From JAWLBM01 sp041687675 (GTDB lineage: Bacteria > Pseudomonadota > Alphaproteobacteria > Rhizobiales > Pleomorphomonadaceae), in contig JAWLBM010000028.1 of the NCBI GenBank assembly GCA_041687675.1, positions 1 to 64,000 of the forward strand: a DNA stretch of 64,000 nt, written 5' to 3'. Under the pieces are notes generated by a model. It ran no database searches, was not told the DNA's origin, and worked only from the letters and a program-made list of their open reading frames with translations. A program made the translations under genes and the position numbers. Below are positions 56,701 through 64,000 of the stretch, piece after piece (position 1 is the first letter of the stretch; each line of letters begins with the position of its first letter).

Positions 56701-56943
56701 GAGGCCGATCCTCGCCGTGAGCGTCACCGCCTGGTCCATCCGGCTCGGGCCCGGCGAGACGGCGAGCGACGTCGCGCTGGGATCGGCGGCCTGCGCCGGG
56801 GACGGCGCAAGCACCAGAAGGGCGGCGCCGAAAAGGGCGAGCCGGAGCGGCAGGCCAAAGCGCCAAGGCCGCCCCGCCGGAGGCGGGGAGGCTCCCGTGC
56901 CCGCCCGGCCGGGCGAAGTGGCGTCGAGATTGCGGAACGTCAT
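53764..56943 (-). CDS. Secreted RCC1-repeat protein with split Ig-like domain and RTX repeats
   Basis: The 1059-residue protein has a signal peptide-like helix (residues 31-53), the first strands of an Ig-like domain (ATSLAVSPGPSRMDQAVTLT), then 14 RCC1 repeats (about residues 90-825), each with a CWGxNxxGQLGxG-type motif and a preceding Cys in HxCA. The second part of the Ig-like domain (TGTVTFTDGARTLGTDDVAG ... KAVYAGDATLAAST) follows, then RTX calcium-binding nonapeptides (GGGGNDRIEGGPGSDRLTGG) and a serralysin-like C-terminus. Fourteen repeats would make two seven-bladed propellers. It sits within the GTA cluster but is not a GTA gene. Role unknown; a calcium-dependent surface or secreted adhesin is possible. 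Confidence 0.88.
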   Translation of the reverse strand: MTFRNLDATSPGRAGTGASPPPAGRPWRFGLPLRLALFGAALLVLAPSPAQAADPSATSLAVSPGPSRMDQAVTLTARIGLAFDGSGAAAARIDGGGSHACAITPAGGAMCWGLNAYGQLGDGTKIDRLVPVAVKGPGNQPLAGVVAVAAGGSHSCALLAGGAVFCWGLNTLGQIGVGSAGGEYPVAVQVPGISGATAVVAGAWHSCARLGTGALACWGRNAYGQLGLGFDSDWVASPGEVKGPGGAGGLMDVTAVAAGAEHTCALALGGQVFCWGSNGSGQTGTGAGDTILAPEPVLGADTLAGASALAAAAWSTCAIVAEGKVACWGANSFGQVGQGMTSSSEPTPRLVTGVGGSGTIAGAVSITSGWRHTCALLADGATACWGGNGNGELGSGTTVNAASPVAVPAAPGPVAAIAAGDSFTCRLSQAGTAECWGDNRYGQLGRGFAGIGRAPVAVVSGGAAMSAQSLAAGGDSSCAVTGGALACWGDNYSGELGIGTKGPPVPSPTAVLAGEGLAFGLTGVEQAAMGWRHGCARLSSGAVRCWGNNERAELGTGPVGGSTAPVEIGLPGTPTWISAGGSHSCAVLDTGDAVCWGYNAGGQLGSGQTSESEPVPVAVTDTDANGNLSGIEKITAGGFHTCAVLSGGEVACWGVNSQGQTGASAQDLDVPAMVPGFGGVQKKATGIALGFEHSCATVDGGSAWCWGSNSSGQLGNGVAAGSDMPVAVKSANGLPLTAVTAITAGFWHTCAISDGVVHCWGDNYLGQLGDGTAVDSPVAIPVMTATGPLQATAIAAGDDHTCALRPDTTVVCWGDGANGQLGDGRIGYETLAGMVGPKATGTVTFTDGARTLGTDDVAGGVAVLEAKDLQAGRRVLKAVYAGDATLAASTSETVSHLVTGTLGADRLRGGGGADELMGIDGRDVILGRRGNDVLDGGGGNDRIEGGPGSDRLTGGPGRDVFAYRNANESRPGKARRDVIADFDGARDRIDLSRVDADATRPGRQPFRFIGGRPFSGTPGELRFTRGLLAGDTDGDRRAEFQVRVIAKGAKLGARSLKLK

Positions 56944-57015
56944 GGGTCGGGCCTCCTGTAGACTGTCATTCCTGACAGGTTACGGACTGCCCGCCCCCCT
57001 TCGCCCCGACTCCCG

Positions 57016-58398
57016 TCAGACCCCCCTCACCCTCGGCTCGCCCCGGCCGGTCAGCAGCAGCGCGGTCACCGCCCAGACCAGCGCGTCGAGCCGGTCCGGC
57101 GAGCGGCCGCCGGAGAGGCCGTCGAGACCGAAGTCGGCCATCTCGTCCTCCAGCTCGGGGAAGTGGCCGGCGTGGCGGACGAGGCCGCGGGCGTAGAGCG
57201 CGGCCACCGGTTCGGCGCGGATCCACTTGCCGCGGGTGGCGCGCACCGGCTCGACTGCGACGCGCGGATCGACCCCGTGGATCACCGTCGCCACCATGTC
57301 GCCGCCCTGGTTCACCTCGGCGACCAGCCGGTCCGCTCCCTCGGCGTGGTAGAGCGCCACCGCCCGCCGGGCCCAGACCTCGGGCCGCGCGGCGGCGAGG
57401 CTCGCGTCGGCGACCACCACCGCCCTGCCTTCCCCGTCGAGCCCGGCCGCGACGATGCCGCAGGCGTCCGAGGTCCGCCGCGAGGTCGCCGGCGGGTCCA
57501 CCGCGACGACGATGCGGGCGAGCGCCGGGCGGACCGCAAGGCGCAGCGCCTCGAGCTCGCCCCGCGTCCACAGCGCGTCGGGACGGTCCTCGACCAGCTC
57601 GCCGTCGAGCTCCTGTCGGCCGAGCCGGGTGCCGACGTAGCGGTCGACCACCGCGGTGAGGAAGGCGGGCGCGAGGTTCGCGGCGTTGTCGGCGGTGCGG
57701 CCGCGGCTCACCACCGTGCCCGGCGCGGCGAGCAGCCGGCGGAGCACCGGCACCGGCCGCGGCGTCGTGGTCACCACCTGGCGCGGCCGGACGCCGAGGC
57801 GCAGGCCGAACTGCAGCATGTCGAAGGTCGCGTCGGCGTGCCGCCACTTGGCCAGTTCGTCGGCCCAGGCGGCGTCGAACTGCGGCCCGCGCAGGCTCTC
57901 CGGATCCTCCGAGGAAAAGAGCTGCGCCACCGCGCCGTTGCCCCATTCGAGCCGCCGGCGCGACGGCGACCAGGTCGGCCGCTCGCGCGGGGGATGGATG
58001 GCGAGGAGGCCGGAGACGCCCTCCACCATCACCTCGCGGGCGTCGGCGAGGGTCTCGCCGACCAACGCCATCCGGCTCGCCGGCGGCCCGCCCGCGTGGG
58101 CCTTGCCGAGGGCGAGGGCGCGGATCCACTCCGCGCCGGTGCGGGTCTTGCCGGCGCCGCGGCCGCCGAGCACCAGCCAGACGGTCCAGTCGCCGGCCGG
58201 GGCGAGCTGCTCGGGCCGGGCCTGCAGCGGCCAGGCGGCGGCGAGGCTCTCGCGTTCAGCCGCGGTCAGCGCCGCCAGCGCCGCGCGCCGGCGCTCCGGC
58301 GGCAAGGCGTTCCAGGCGTTCAGAAAACGCGTCCAGCTGGCGCGGATCGTCGAAGTCGACGGCGTCGCCGTCGGCGGGGTCACGGCTGTCCGGGTCAC
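57016..58398 (-). CDS. GTA large terminase (DNA packaging) gp2
   Basis: The 460-residue protein is the packaging motor: Walker A in VLGGRGAGKTRTGAEWIRA, Walker B-like AAWADELAKWRH, and a C-terminal nuclease domain with acidic residues in VVAVDPPATSRRTSDACGIV and GRSPDRLDALVWAVTALLL. GTG 58398 gives the longest form and overlaps the upstream gene by 143 bases; TTG 58305 would reduce the overlap to 50 and fits the usual family start better. The homologous region, from about DWTVWLVLGGRG, is intact. Confidence 0.92.
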   Translation of the reverse strand: MTRTAVTPPTATPSTSTIRASWTRFLNAWNALPPERRRAALAALTAAERESLAAAWPLQARPEQLAPAGDWTVWLVLGGRGAGKTRTGAEWIRALALGKAHAGGPPASRMALVGETLADAREVMVEGVSGLLAIHPPRERPTWSPSRRRLEWGNGAVAQLFSSEDPESLRGPQFDAAWADELAKWRHADATFDMLQFGLRLGVRPRQVVTTTPRPVPVLRRLLAAPGTVVSRGRTADNAANLAPAFLTAVVDRYVGTRLGRQELDGELVEDRPDALWTRGELEALRLAVRPALARIVVAVDPPATSRRTSDACGIVAAGLDGEGRAVVVADASLAAARPEVWARRAVALYHAEGADRLVAEVNQGGDMVATVIHGVDPRVAVEPVRATRGKWIRAEPVAALYARGLVRHAGHFPELEDEMADFGLDGLSGGRSPDRLDALVWAVTALLLTGRGEPRVRGV

Positions 58399-58807
58399 GC
58401 GGGCTCCTCGGGCGGGTGTCGAGGGCGATGACCTTGGCCAGCGTCGCCGCCAGCGCCCCCAGCGTCCTCAGGTCCTTCTCGTCGAAGCCGGCGGCCTCCT
58501 CCCCCGCCGCGAAGCGCGTCTCGGCGGCCGCCACCAGCCGCGCCGTCGTCCGCTGCAGCGAGGCGACCAGCGCAGCGACATCCGGGGCGCCGTCCGGACC
58601 GCCAGTCGGCGGCGCGGAGGCGGGGGCCGCCCCGCCGGCGGCTCCCGGCTGCGGGCCGGCGGCCGGGCACCGCACCCAGCCCTCCCGCGCCGCCCGCTCG
58701 CGCAGGGTCTGCCGGCAGACGCGGAACCGCGAGGCGATCGCGGTCATCGACGTCGGCTCGGCTTCATAGGCGCGCCGGATCGCCGGCCAGTCGCTGCGAG
58801 GGGCCAT
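58256..58807 (-). CDS. GTA small terminase-like protein gp1
   Basis: The 183-residue protein starts MAPRSDWPAIRRAYEAEPTS with a helix-turn-helix-like segment (MTAIASRFRVCRQTLRERAA), expected for DNA recognition at packaging start. A Pro/Ala-rich linker, a helical middle (LQRTTARLVAAAETRFA) and an acidic C-terminal segment (FDDPRQLDAFSERLERLAAG) follow. It is placed immediately before, and overlaps, the large terminase gene, as gp1 does in GTA clusters. The C-terminal 48 codons are read in two frames if gp2 begins at GTG 58398. Confidence 0.78.
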   Translation of the reverse strand: MAPRSDWPAIRRAYEAEPTSMTAIASRFRVCRQTLRERAAREGWVRCPAAGPQPGAAGGAAPASAPPTGGPDGAPDVAALVASLQRTTARLVAAAETRFAAGEEAAGFDEKDLRTLGALAATLAKVIALDTRPRSPRDPDSRDPADGDAVDFDDPRQLDAFSERLERLAAGAPARGAGGADRG

Positions 58808-58896
58808 GGCTTGGGTTCCGGTGTTCGGGGGGCGGGGCCAGACCGGGGTCCGGGACTGCATTCCCGGATCGGCGCGGAGCCGGCGCCAGCGGCGCG

Positions 58897-59475
58897 TCAC
58901 CCGCGCCCGTTGCGCAGCGCGGCGGCGTGCGCCGCCTCGAAGTCGGCCCGGTCCATCGGGCCCTCGATGGCATTTGCGGCGGCGCGAGACACTTTCTCCA
59001 GGTGCTCGGTGATCGCGTCCAGCTGGTCCGGCGAGCGGGCCGCGACCGAGAGCTGGCCGAGCACCGAGGCGAGCGCCACCAGCACGGCGGTCTGGCGGCC
59101 GTTGGCCGCGGCCTGCCTCATCTGGTTGTAGGCCGCGTCGACCACCCCCGGGAAGGTGGACCGCTGCCCGCGGACCCGGACCACATCCCGGCTGTCGCGG
59201 GCGGCGTGGTAGGCGGCGAGGTCTCGGTCCATCAGCCGCTCGATGCCCTCCGCCAGCCGATGGACCACGGAGATCGCCGTGAACGGATCGTTGATGCCGG
59301 GCGACAGGGCCCGGACGCCGATCTCGACCAGCTGGCGGACGGAGTACTCGACATCCTGGGTCGGCGTGCGCTGGCGGCCGATGATGACGGCGCTCTGGAG
59401 GGATCCGACGACCTCCGGCGGCAGGGCGCCGCGGTGACGGATCTCCAGGTGCTCGCCGGCCGGCAACAGGTACAC
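58897..59475 (-). pseudogene. Truncated DUF2254 membrane protein (C-terminal remnant)
   Basis: About 190 codons match the C-terminal cytoplasmic part of DUF2254 predicted membrane proteins: AVIIGRQRTPTQDVEYSVRQ, LVEIGVRALSPGINDPFTAI and VLGQLSVAARSPDQL. Full-length family members have about 400 or more residues with several N-terminal helices, none of which is found here. The homology ends where a heptanucleotide repeat begins. Reading continues in open frame through the repeat to about 59736, but that part is low-complexity (CRLSPVA repeats). The gene is probably dead or expresses only a fusion to the repeat. Confidence 0.75.
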
Positions 59476-59615
59476 GCGACAGCCGACAGCCGACAGGCGA
59501 CAGGCGACAGCCGACTCGCGACAGGCGACAGGCGACAGGCGACAGGCGACAGGCGACAGGCGACAGGCGACAGGCGACAGGCGACAGGCGACAGGCGACA
59601 GGCGACAGGCGACAG
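59476..59615. repeat. Heptanucleotide tandem repeat (20 units)
   Basis: Twenty 7-base units run without gaps. The first six are variants (gcgacag, ccgacag, ccgactc) and the last fourteen (59518-59615) are all GCGACAG. Because seven is not a multiple of three, three units encode seven residues and changes in copy number shift the reading frame, as in phase-variable loci. The repeat abuts the DUF2254 remnant. Confidence 0.95.
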
Positions 59616-59875
59616 GCGGGCGGGGCCGCAGGTGGGTGGCAGGGAACGGGTTGGCGCCGCCAGCCCAACACGAGACCAATCTGGGAACAGTTCTGCAGCT
59701 TGGCCTGAACCTAGCCCTCCAGCGGCTCGCTGTCAAGCGTTTTTATCAGTGGATTTTTTGCGTATATCTTCACAGGCGCCATTGGCCCCCGGCGGCTAGG
59801 CAGCGGGCGGCGCCGACCGGGCCGGACGCAGGTGTCGCGGGTTCCTCCTGTCGCTGGTCCCGCCCGCTTGTCGCG
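59616..59875. other. Non-coding gap right of the heptamer repeat
   Basis: No gene is supported here. Bases about 59725-59780 are AT-rich (GTTTTTATCAGTGGATTTTTT core) and could hold a promoter or be foreign DNA. The missing N-terminal part of the DUF2254 gene is not present. No terminator was found after the YcgN-family gene. Confidence 0.4.
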
Positions 59876-60358
59876 TCAGCCGCGCTTCCGGCGGCGGGCG
59901 GTGGCCGGCAGGCGCATCGGCCAGTGGACCAGCCGCTCCTCCCAGCGCTCCAGCGGCCAGTCCTGCTCGCGCACGGTACGGCCACGCACGGAGATGCCGG
60001 CCTGGTGCACCGTGTCCGGGTCGCCCGAGACGAGCGGGTGCCACCAGTAGAGGTCGCGGCCCTCGGCCACCAGCCGGTAGGCGCAGGTCGGCGGTAGCCA
60101 GGTGAGCGTGCGCACCGCCTCGGGCGTGAGCCGCACGCAGTCGGGAACGAAGTCCGCCCGCCGGTCGTAGTTGGTGCAGCGGCAGCTCTCGCCGTCGAGC
60201 AGGCTGCAGCCCACGTCGGTCCAGGCGATGGCGCCGGTGTCCTCGTCCTCGAGCTTGTTGAGGCAGCAGCGGGCGCAGCCGTCGCACAGGCTCTCCCACT
60301 CGGACGCGTCCATCTCCTCCAATGACTTCCGCTTCCAGAACGGAACGGATTCAATCAT
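59876..60358 (-). CDS. YcgN family cysteine-cluster protein (UPF0260)
   Basis: The 160-residue protein from ATG 60358, 7 bases after AAGGAAG, carries the YcgN-type cysteine set: [27 protein letters not shown] and DCVRLTPEA, with a further Cys in LPPTCAYRL. This pattern (YkgJ/CxxCxxCC-like) suggests a zinc or iron-sulfur site. The N-terminus [20 protein letters not shown] is also typical. An upstream ATG (60376) is less well supported. The function is unknown. The gene is divergent from the PBP gene with about 120 bases between them. Confidence 0.92.
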   Translation of the reverse strand: MIESVPFWKRKSLEEMDASEWESLCDGCARCCLNKLEDEDTGAIAWTDVGCSLLDGESCRCTNYDRRADFVPDCVRLTPEAVRTLTWLPPTCAYRLVAEGRDLYWWHPLVSGDPDTVHQAGISVRGRTVREQDWPLERWEERLVHWPMRLPATARRRKRG

Positions 60359-60480
60359 AGGCACTTCCTTAACCATGGCCGTCACGCGTCCTTCCTTGCC
60401 GCACCGGCCCCGCGGTATCATGTTATATCGACCATCCGGCGGGAGAGGCCGCCGACAACCGTTGACCTCGAGCGCCCCAC

Positions 60481-62706
60481 GTGCCTGACCGCAAGCCCAC
60501 CGGCCGGCGCCTCAAGCTGCGCCTCCTCGCCGTCGATGCCCTCATCGACACGACGGCCTGGCGCGCCGTGTCCGCGGCCGGGCGCGCCTATGTCGCCTTC
60601 TCCGACCGGATGTCGCGCTTCCGGGTGCGCGGGGCGAAGCGGGCGGCGGTGGAGTTCGCCTCGGAGGGCGCCACGTGGGGCACCGCCGGCGCGGTGCTGA
60701 TGCTCGCCCTCGCCGTGCCGGCCTTCAAGGCGACGGAGACCGACTGGCGCTCGCAGGGCGAATACGCCATCACCTTCCTCGACCGCAACGGAAAACTGAT
60801 CGGGCGCCGCGGCGTGTTCCTCGACGACACGGTGCCGCTCGACGAGATTCCAAGGCACCTCGTCCAGGCCACCCTCGCCACCGAGGACCGCCGCTTCCAC
60901 GAGCACTTCGGCATCGACGTGATCGGCACCGCGCGGGCGCTGGTCGAGAATGCCCGGGCGGGCGGCGTGCGCCAGGGCGGCTCGTCGATCACCCAGCAAC
61001 TCGCCAAGAACCTGTTCCTCACCAACGAGCGGACCATCGAGCGGAAGATCAAGGAGGCCTACCTCGCCCTCTGGCTGGAGGCCAACCTCACCAAGCCGGA
61101 GATCCTGAAGCTCTATCTCGACCGCGCCTACATGGGCGGCGGCGCCCATGGCGTGGCGGCGGCGAGCCAGTTCTACTTCGGCAAGTCGGTCAAGGACCTC
61201 AACCTCGCCGAATCCGCGATGCTCGCCGGCCTCTACAAGGCGCCGACGAAGTTCGCGCCGCACATCAACATCGCCGCCGCCCGCGCCCGGGCAAACCAGG
61301 TGCTCACCAACATGGTGGACGCCGGCTTTCTCACCGAGGGCCAGGTGGCGGCCGCGCGGCGCAACCCGGCCTCGACCGTCGCCCTCTCCCGCGACCCCGC
61401 GCCGGACTGGTTCCTCGACTGGGCCTTCGAGGAGGTGAAGCGCATCGCCCCCCAGGGCGACCGCACCATCACGGTGCGAACGTCGCTCGACCCGGCGATC
61501 CAGAAGGCGGCGGAGGCGGCGATCGAGAGCAACCTGCGCCAGCACGGCAAGGACTACGACGTCACCCAGGCCGCCACCGTGGTGCAGGACGTCTCCGGCG
61601 CCGTCCGGGCGATGGTCGGCGGGCGCGACTACGGCGAGAGCGTCTTCAACCGCGCAACGGGCGCCGTGCGCCAGCCGGGCTCCTCCTTCAAGCCTTTCGT
61701 CTACGCCGCCGCCTTCATGAACGGCTACTCGATCGACAGCATCGTCGCCGACGCGCCGATCACCATCGGCAACTGGAGCCCGCGCAACTACGGGCGCAGC
61801 TACGCCGGCAACGTGACGCTGCGCACGGCGCTGGCCAAGTCGATCAACACCATTCCGGTGCGCCTCGCCCAGGCGATCGGCCGCGACAAGATCGTCGAGA
61901 CCGCCCGGGCGATGGGCATCACCACCGAACTGAAGATCACCCGTCCGCTGCCGCTCGGCGTCGCCGAGGTCACCGCGCTCGACATGGCGGGCGCCTACTC
62001 CGTGTTCCCCAACGACGGCCTCAAGGCGACCCCCTCCGCCGTCGAGACCATCGCCACCCGCGACGGCACCGTGGTCTACGATCGCCGCCGCGACGAGCCG
62101 GCGCCGGCGCAGGTGCTGCCGCCCGAGGTGGCGCGGGAGATGAACGAGGGGCTCGTCCAGGTGGTGCAGGCGGGCACCGGGCGGCGGGCCCAGCTTCCCG
62201 GCCACATGGTCGGCGGCAAGACGGGCACCACCCAGGCCTACCGCGACGCCTGGTTCGTCGGCTTCTCGGCCTACTACACGGCGGCCGTCTGGTTCGGCAA
62301 CGACGACTTCACCTCGACCAACAACATGACCGGCGGCAGCCTGCCGGCGATGACCTGGCAGCTGATCATGGCCGCCGCCCACGAGGGCCTGCCGCCGAAG
62401 CCGCTGCCCGGCCTCGGCGACGTGCAGATCGAGGTGGCGGACGGCGCCGAGGCTCCGGCCGCCCTCCCCGCCGGCGACCGCGACACCCTCTCGGTCGAGG
62501 CGCTCGGCGTCGTCGGCGGAATCGGGCGGCTGATGCAGGCCCGCCTCGCCGTCGATGACGAGGACGTGCCCACCGCCGCCGTCGAGGCTCCCGCCCCCGC
62601 CATCCTCGAGATCGGCCCCGCATCGCTGCGCCGCACCTCCTCCGTCACTCTCAACGGGATCACCGTCGCCGGCGCCGACGACCGCAGCGCGGCGCGGGTG
62701 CGGTAA
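60481..62706 (+). CDS. Penicillin-binding protein 1a-type transglycosylase/transpeptidase
   Basis: The 741-residue class A PBP polymerises glycan strands and crosslinks peptides in the periplasm. After a cytoplasmic N-terminus and one membrane helix ([15 protein letters not shown]), the GT51 transglycosylase domain shows [32 protein letters not shown] and [11 protein letters not shown]. The transpeptidase domain has the active-site SxxK in [12 protein letters not shown], SxN in [11 protein letters not shown], and KTG in [15 protein letters not shown]. Start is GTG 60481, just upstream of a basic N-terminus. It resembles rhizobial PBP1-like proteins; the exact paralogue is not certain. Confidence 0.93.
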   Translation: MPDRKPTGRRLKLRLLAVDALIDTTAWRAVSAAGRAYVAFSDRMSRFRVRGAKRAAVEFASEGATWGTAGAVLMLALAVPAFKATETDWRSQGEYAITFLDRNGKLIGRRGVFLDDTVPLDEIPRHLVQATLATEDRRFHEHFGIDVIGTARALVENARAGGVRQGGSSITQQLAKNLFLTNERTIERKIKEAYLALWLEANLTKPEILKLYLDRAYMGGGAHGVAAASQFYFGKSVKDLNLAESAMLAGLYKAPTKFAPHINIAAARARANQVLTNMVDAGFLTEGQVAAARRNPASTVALSRDPAPDWFLDWAFEEVKRIAPQGDRTITVRTSLDPAIQKAAEAAIESNLRQHGKDYDVTQAATVVQDVSGAVRAMVGGRDYGESVFNRATGAVRQPGSSFKPFVYAAAFMNGYSIDSIVADAPITIGNWSPRNYGRSYAGNVTLRTALAKSINTIPVRLAQAIGRDKIVETARAMGITTELKITRPLPLGVAEVTALDMAGAYSVFPNDGLKATPSAVETIATRDGTVVYDRRRDEPAPAQVLPPEVAREMNEGLVQVVQAGTGRRAQLPGHMVGGKTGTTQAYRDAWFVGFSAYYTAAVWFGNDDFTSTNNMTGGSLPAMTWQLIMAAAHEGLPPKPLPGLGDVQIEVADGAEAPAALPAGDRDTLSVEALGVVGGIGRLMQARLAVDDEDVPTAAVEAPAPAILEIGPASLRRTSSVTLNGITVAGADDRSAARVR

Positions 62707-62861
62707 TGCGCGAGGCCCCGGCCGCGGATGCGGCAGGCGGGACCGCCAGAAGGACGTGGCATTCCGGCACGGACCGAAGTAGATCGACCTCAGTCCGGGC
62801 GCCCGGACCGACCGGAGACGTTCATTGATCCCGGCGGCCGACGTTCTCATGGAGTGAGCCG

Positions 62862-64000
62862 ATGTCCCCGCGCCATGTGGCCGTCTTCGACGTGGGCAAG
62901 ACCAACGCCAAGGTGGTCGTCCACGACCTCGAGACTGGCGCCGACGTGTTCGAGCGCCGCCGCCCCAACGTCGTCCTGCCCGGCCCACCCTGGCCGCATT
63001 TCGACAACGAAGGGCTCTGGGGCTTCCTCGTCGATACCCTGAGGATCACCGCGGCGGAGTTCGCGGTCGACGCCGTCTCGGTCACCACCCACGGCGCCTC
63101 CATCGTGGTGCTGGACGGGGACGGCGTCGCCCTGCCGATCCTCGACTACGAGCAGCCGCTGGCCGAGACCGCCGCCGAATACGCGGGCCTACGGCCGCCC
63201 TTCGAGGAGACGCTGTCGCCGCCCCTGCCCGGCGGCCTCAACGTCGGCGCCCAGCTCCACTGGCTGGAGCGGGCCCGGCCGGACGCCTTCGCGCGGGTGC
63301 GGACGATCATCACCTACCCGGGCTACTGGGGATTCCGGCTGACCGGCCGGCTCGGCGCCGACGTCACCTCCCTCGGCAGCCACACCGACATCTGGGACCC
63401 GAGCCGCGGCGCCCCCTCGTCCCTCGCCCGTGCCCGCGGCTGGGACCGGATGATCGCGCCGGTCGGCCGTCCCTTCGACCTCCTCGGCGGCCTGCGGGCG
63501 GAGGTCGCGGCCGCGACGGGCCTGCCCGAGGGGCTGCCGGTCGTCCACGGCATCCACGATTCCAACGCCTCGCTGCTGCCGCACCTGATGTCTCGGCCGG
63601 CCCCCTTTGCGGTGCTCTCCACCGGCACCTGGGCGATCGCCTTCGCCGTCGGCACGGCGGCCCCGGCCCTCGATCCCTCGCGCGACACGCTCTGCAACGT
63701 CGACGCCTTCGGCCGGCCGGTGCCGTCCGCCCGGTTCATGGCCGGACGCGAGTTCGACCTCCTCACCGCCGGCCGGCCGGAAACGCCGACGGCCGAAGAG
63801 ATCCGCCGGGTGATCGACGCCGCGGCGATGGCGCTGCCGAGCTTCGTCGCCGGCACCGGACCCTTCGGCGGGCACAAGGGCCGCTGGACCGTCGATCCGG
63901 CGTCCCTGGCGCCAGGCGAGCGCACCGCCGCCGCCTCGCTCTACGCGGCGCTCGTCTCGGAGGTCTCGCTGTCGCTGATCGGCGCGGGGGGACCGACCGT
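62862..64000 (+). CDS. FGGY-family carbohydrate kinase (partial)
   Basis: The visible 379 codons start at ATG 62862 (GTGAG nearby as a ribosome-binding site) and run off the right edge. The N-terminal ATP-binding motif is VAVFDVGKTNAKVVVHDL, the phosphate-2/adenosine region includes AVLSTGTWAIAFAVG, and the catalytic Asp lies in VVHGIHDSNASLLPH. The VGKTNAK variant is found in the rhamnulokinase/fuculokinase-like branch of FGGY kinases, so an L-deoxysugar ketose is a possible substrate. Neighbouring sugar transport or isomerase genes are outside the window. The 62707-62861 gap has no recognisable feature. Confidence 0.85.
   Translation, partial: MSPRHVAVFDVGKTNAKVVVHDLETGADVFERRRPNVVLPGPPWPHFDNEGLWGFLVDTLRITAAEFAVDAVSVTTHGASIVVLDGDGVALPILDYEQPLAETAAEYAGLRPPFEETLSPPLPGGLNVGAQLHWLERARPDAFARVRTIITYPGYWGFRLTGRLGADVTSLGSHTDIWDPSRGAPSSLARARGWDRMIAPVGRPFDLLGGLRAEVAAATGLPEGLPVVHGIHDSNASLLPHLMSRPAPFAVLSTGTWAIAFAVGTAAPALDPSRDTLCNVDAFGRPVPSARFMAGREFDLLTAGRPETPTAEEIRRVIDAAAMALPSFVAGTGPFGGHKGRWTVDPASLAPGERTAAASLYAALVSEVSLSLIGAGGPT

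Noticed and set aside
54256..57196. Plus-strand open frames antisense to the RCC1-repeat gene
   Set aside because: They follow the repeat periodicity of the minus-strand gene and have no independent domain.
59476..59615. Heptamer array considered as a CRISPR
   Set aside because: Units are directly adjacent 7-mers without spacers and there are no cas genes.

Overview
The window is a high-GC chromosomal segment of an alphaproteobacterium, most likely of the order Hyphomicrobiales (Rhizobiales). This rests on the petABC cytochrome bc1 operon, the ccmIEFH operon, a PleC-like histidine kinase, glnE, degP with a two-component pair, a FeuP/FeuQ-like pair with a PepSY protein, and a gene transfer agent (GTA) head-tail cluster of the Rhodobacter capsulatus type. 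No rRNA, tRNA or CRISPR array was found. Intergenic gaps are often filled by two families of palindromic repeats.

Region 1 (1-13.4 kb) is mostly housekeeping. It holds petA-petB-petC, apt, divergent epmA and efp (EF-P and the enzyme that lysylates it), trmL, hemF, and a coiled-coil protein of unknown function. A compact unit follows: cytochrome b561, an MDR dehydrogenase-like protein, a 6-pyruvoyltetrahydropterin-synthase-like protein, a GT4 glycosyltransferase and a methyltransferase. Its overlapping starts suggest one pathway, possibly a modified (glycosylated or methylated) pterin.

Region 2 (13.8-37.8 kb) holds pepN, a PleC-like kinase, ccmI-ccmE-ccmF-ccmH (cytochrome c maturation, matching the c-type cytochrome of the bc1 complex), a conserved hypothetical gene, then glnE, a histidine kinase, a response regulator and degP on the minus strand. 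After these come an alpha/beta hydrolase, a glycine-zipper lipoprotein, and a FeuQ/FeuP-like two-component system with a glutathione S-transferase and a PepSY protein.

Region 3 (37.8-58.8 kb, minus strand) is a GTA cluster running from small and large terminase through portal, protease, capsid, connectors and tail proteins to the NlpC/P60 peptidase, the 1287-residue gp15 and a glycine-rich fibre-like protein. It appears eroded. gp7 is absent, gp12 and gp13 look fused in frame by a deletion, and gp11 carries a frameshift near its end. Three unrelated gene sets interrupt it: a YdcH-like gene; a DUF1326/DUF2182 pair; and a WYL regulator with a giant RCC1-repeat/RTX protein. The tail-chaperone genes gp10 and gp10.1 show a perfect -1 slippery heptamer exactly where the two reading frames share sequence, and gp10.1 has no start codon. 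This resembles the programmed frameshift in tail-chaperone genes of lambda-like phages.

Region 4 (58.8-64 kb) holds a truncated DUF2254 membrane-protein remnant abutting a 20-copy heptanucleotide repeat, a YcgN-family cysteine-cluster protein, a PBP1a-type penicillin-binding protein and the start of an FGGY-family sugar kinase that runs off the right edge.
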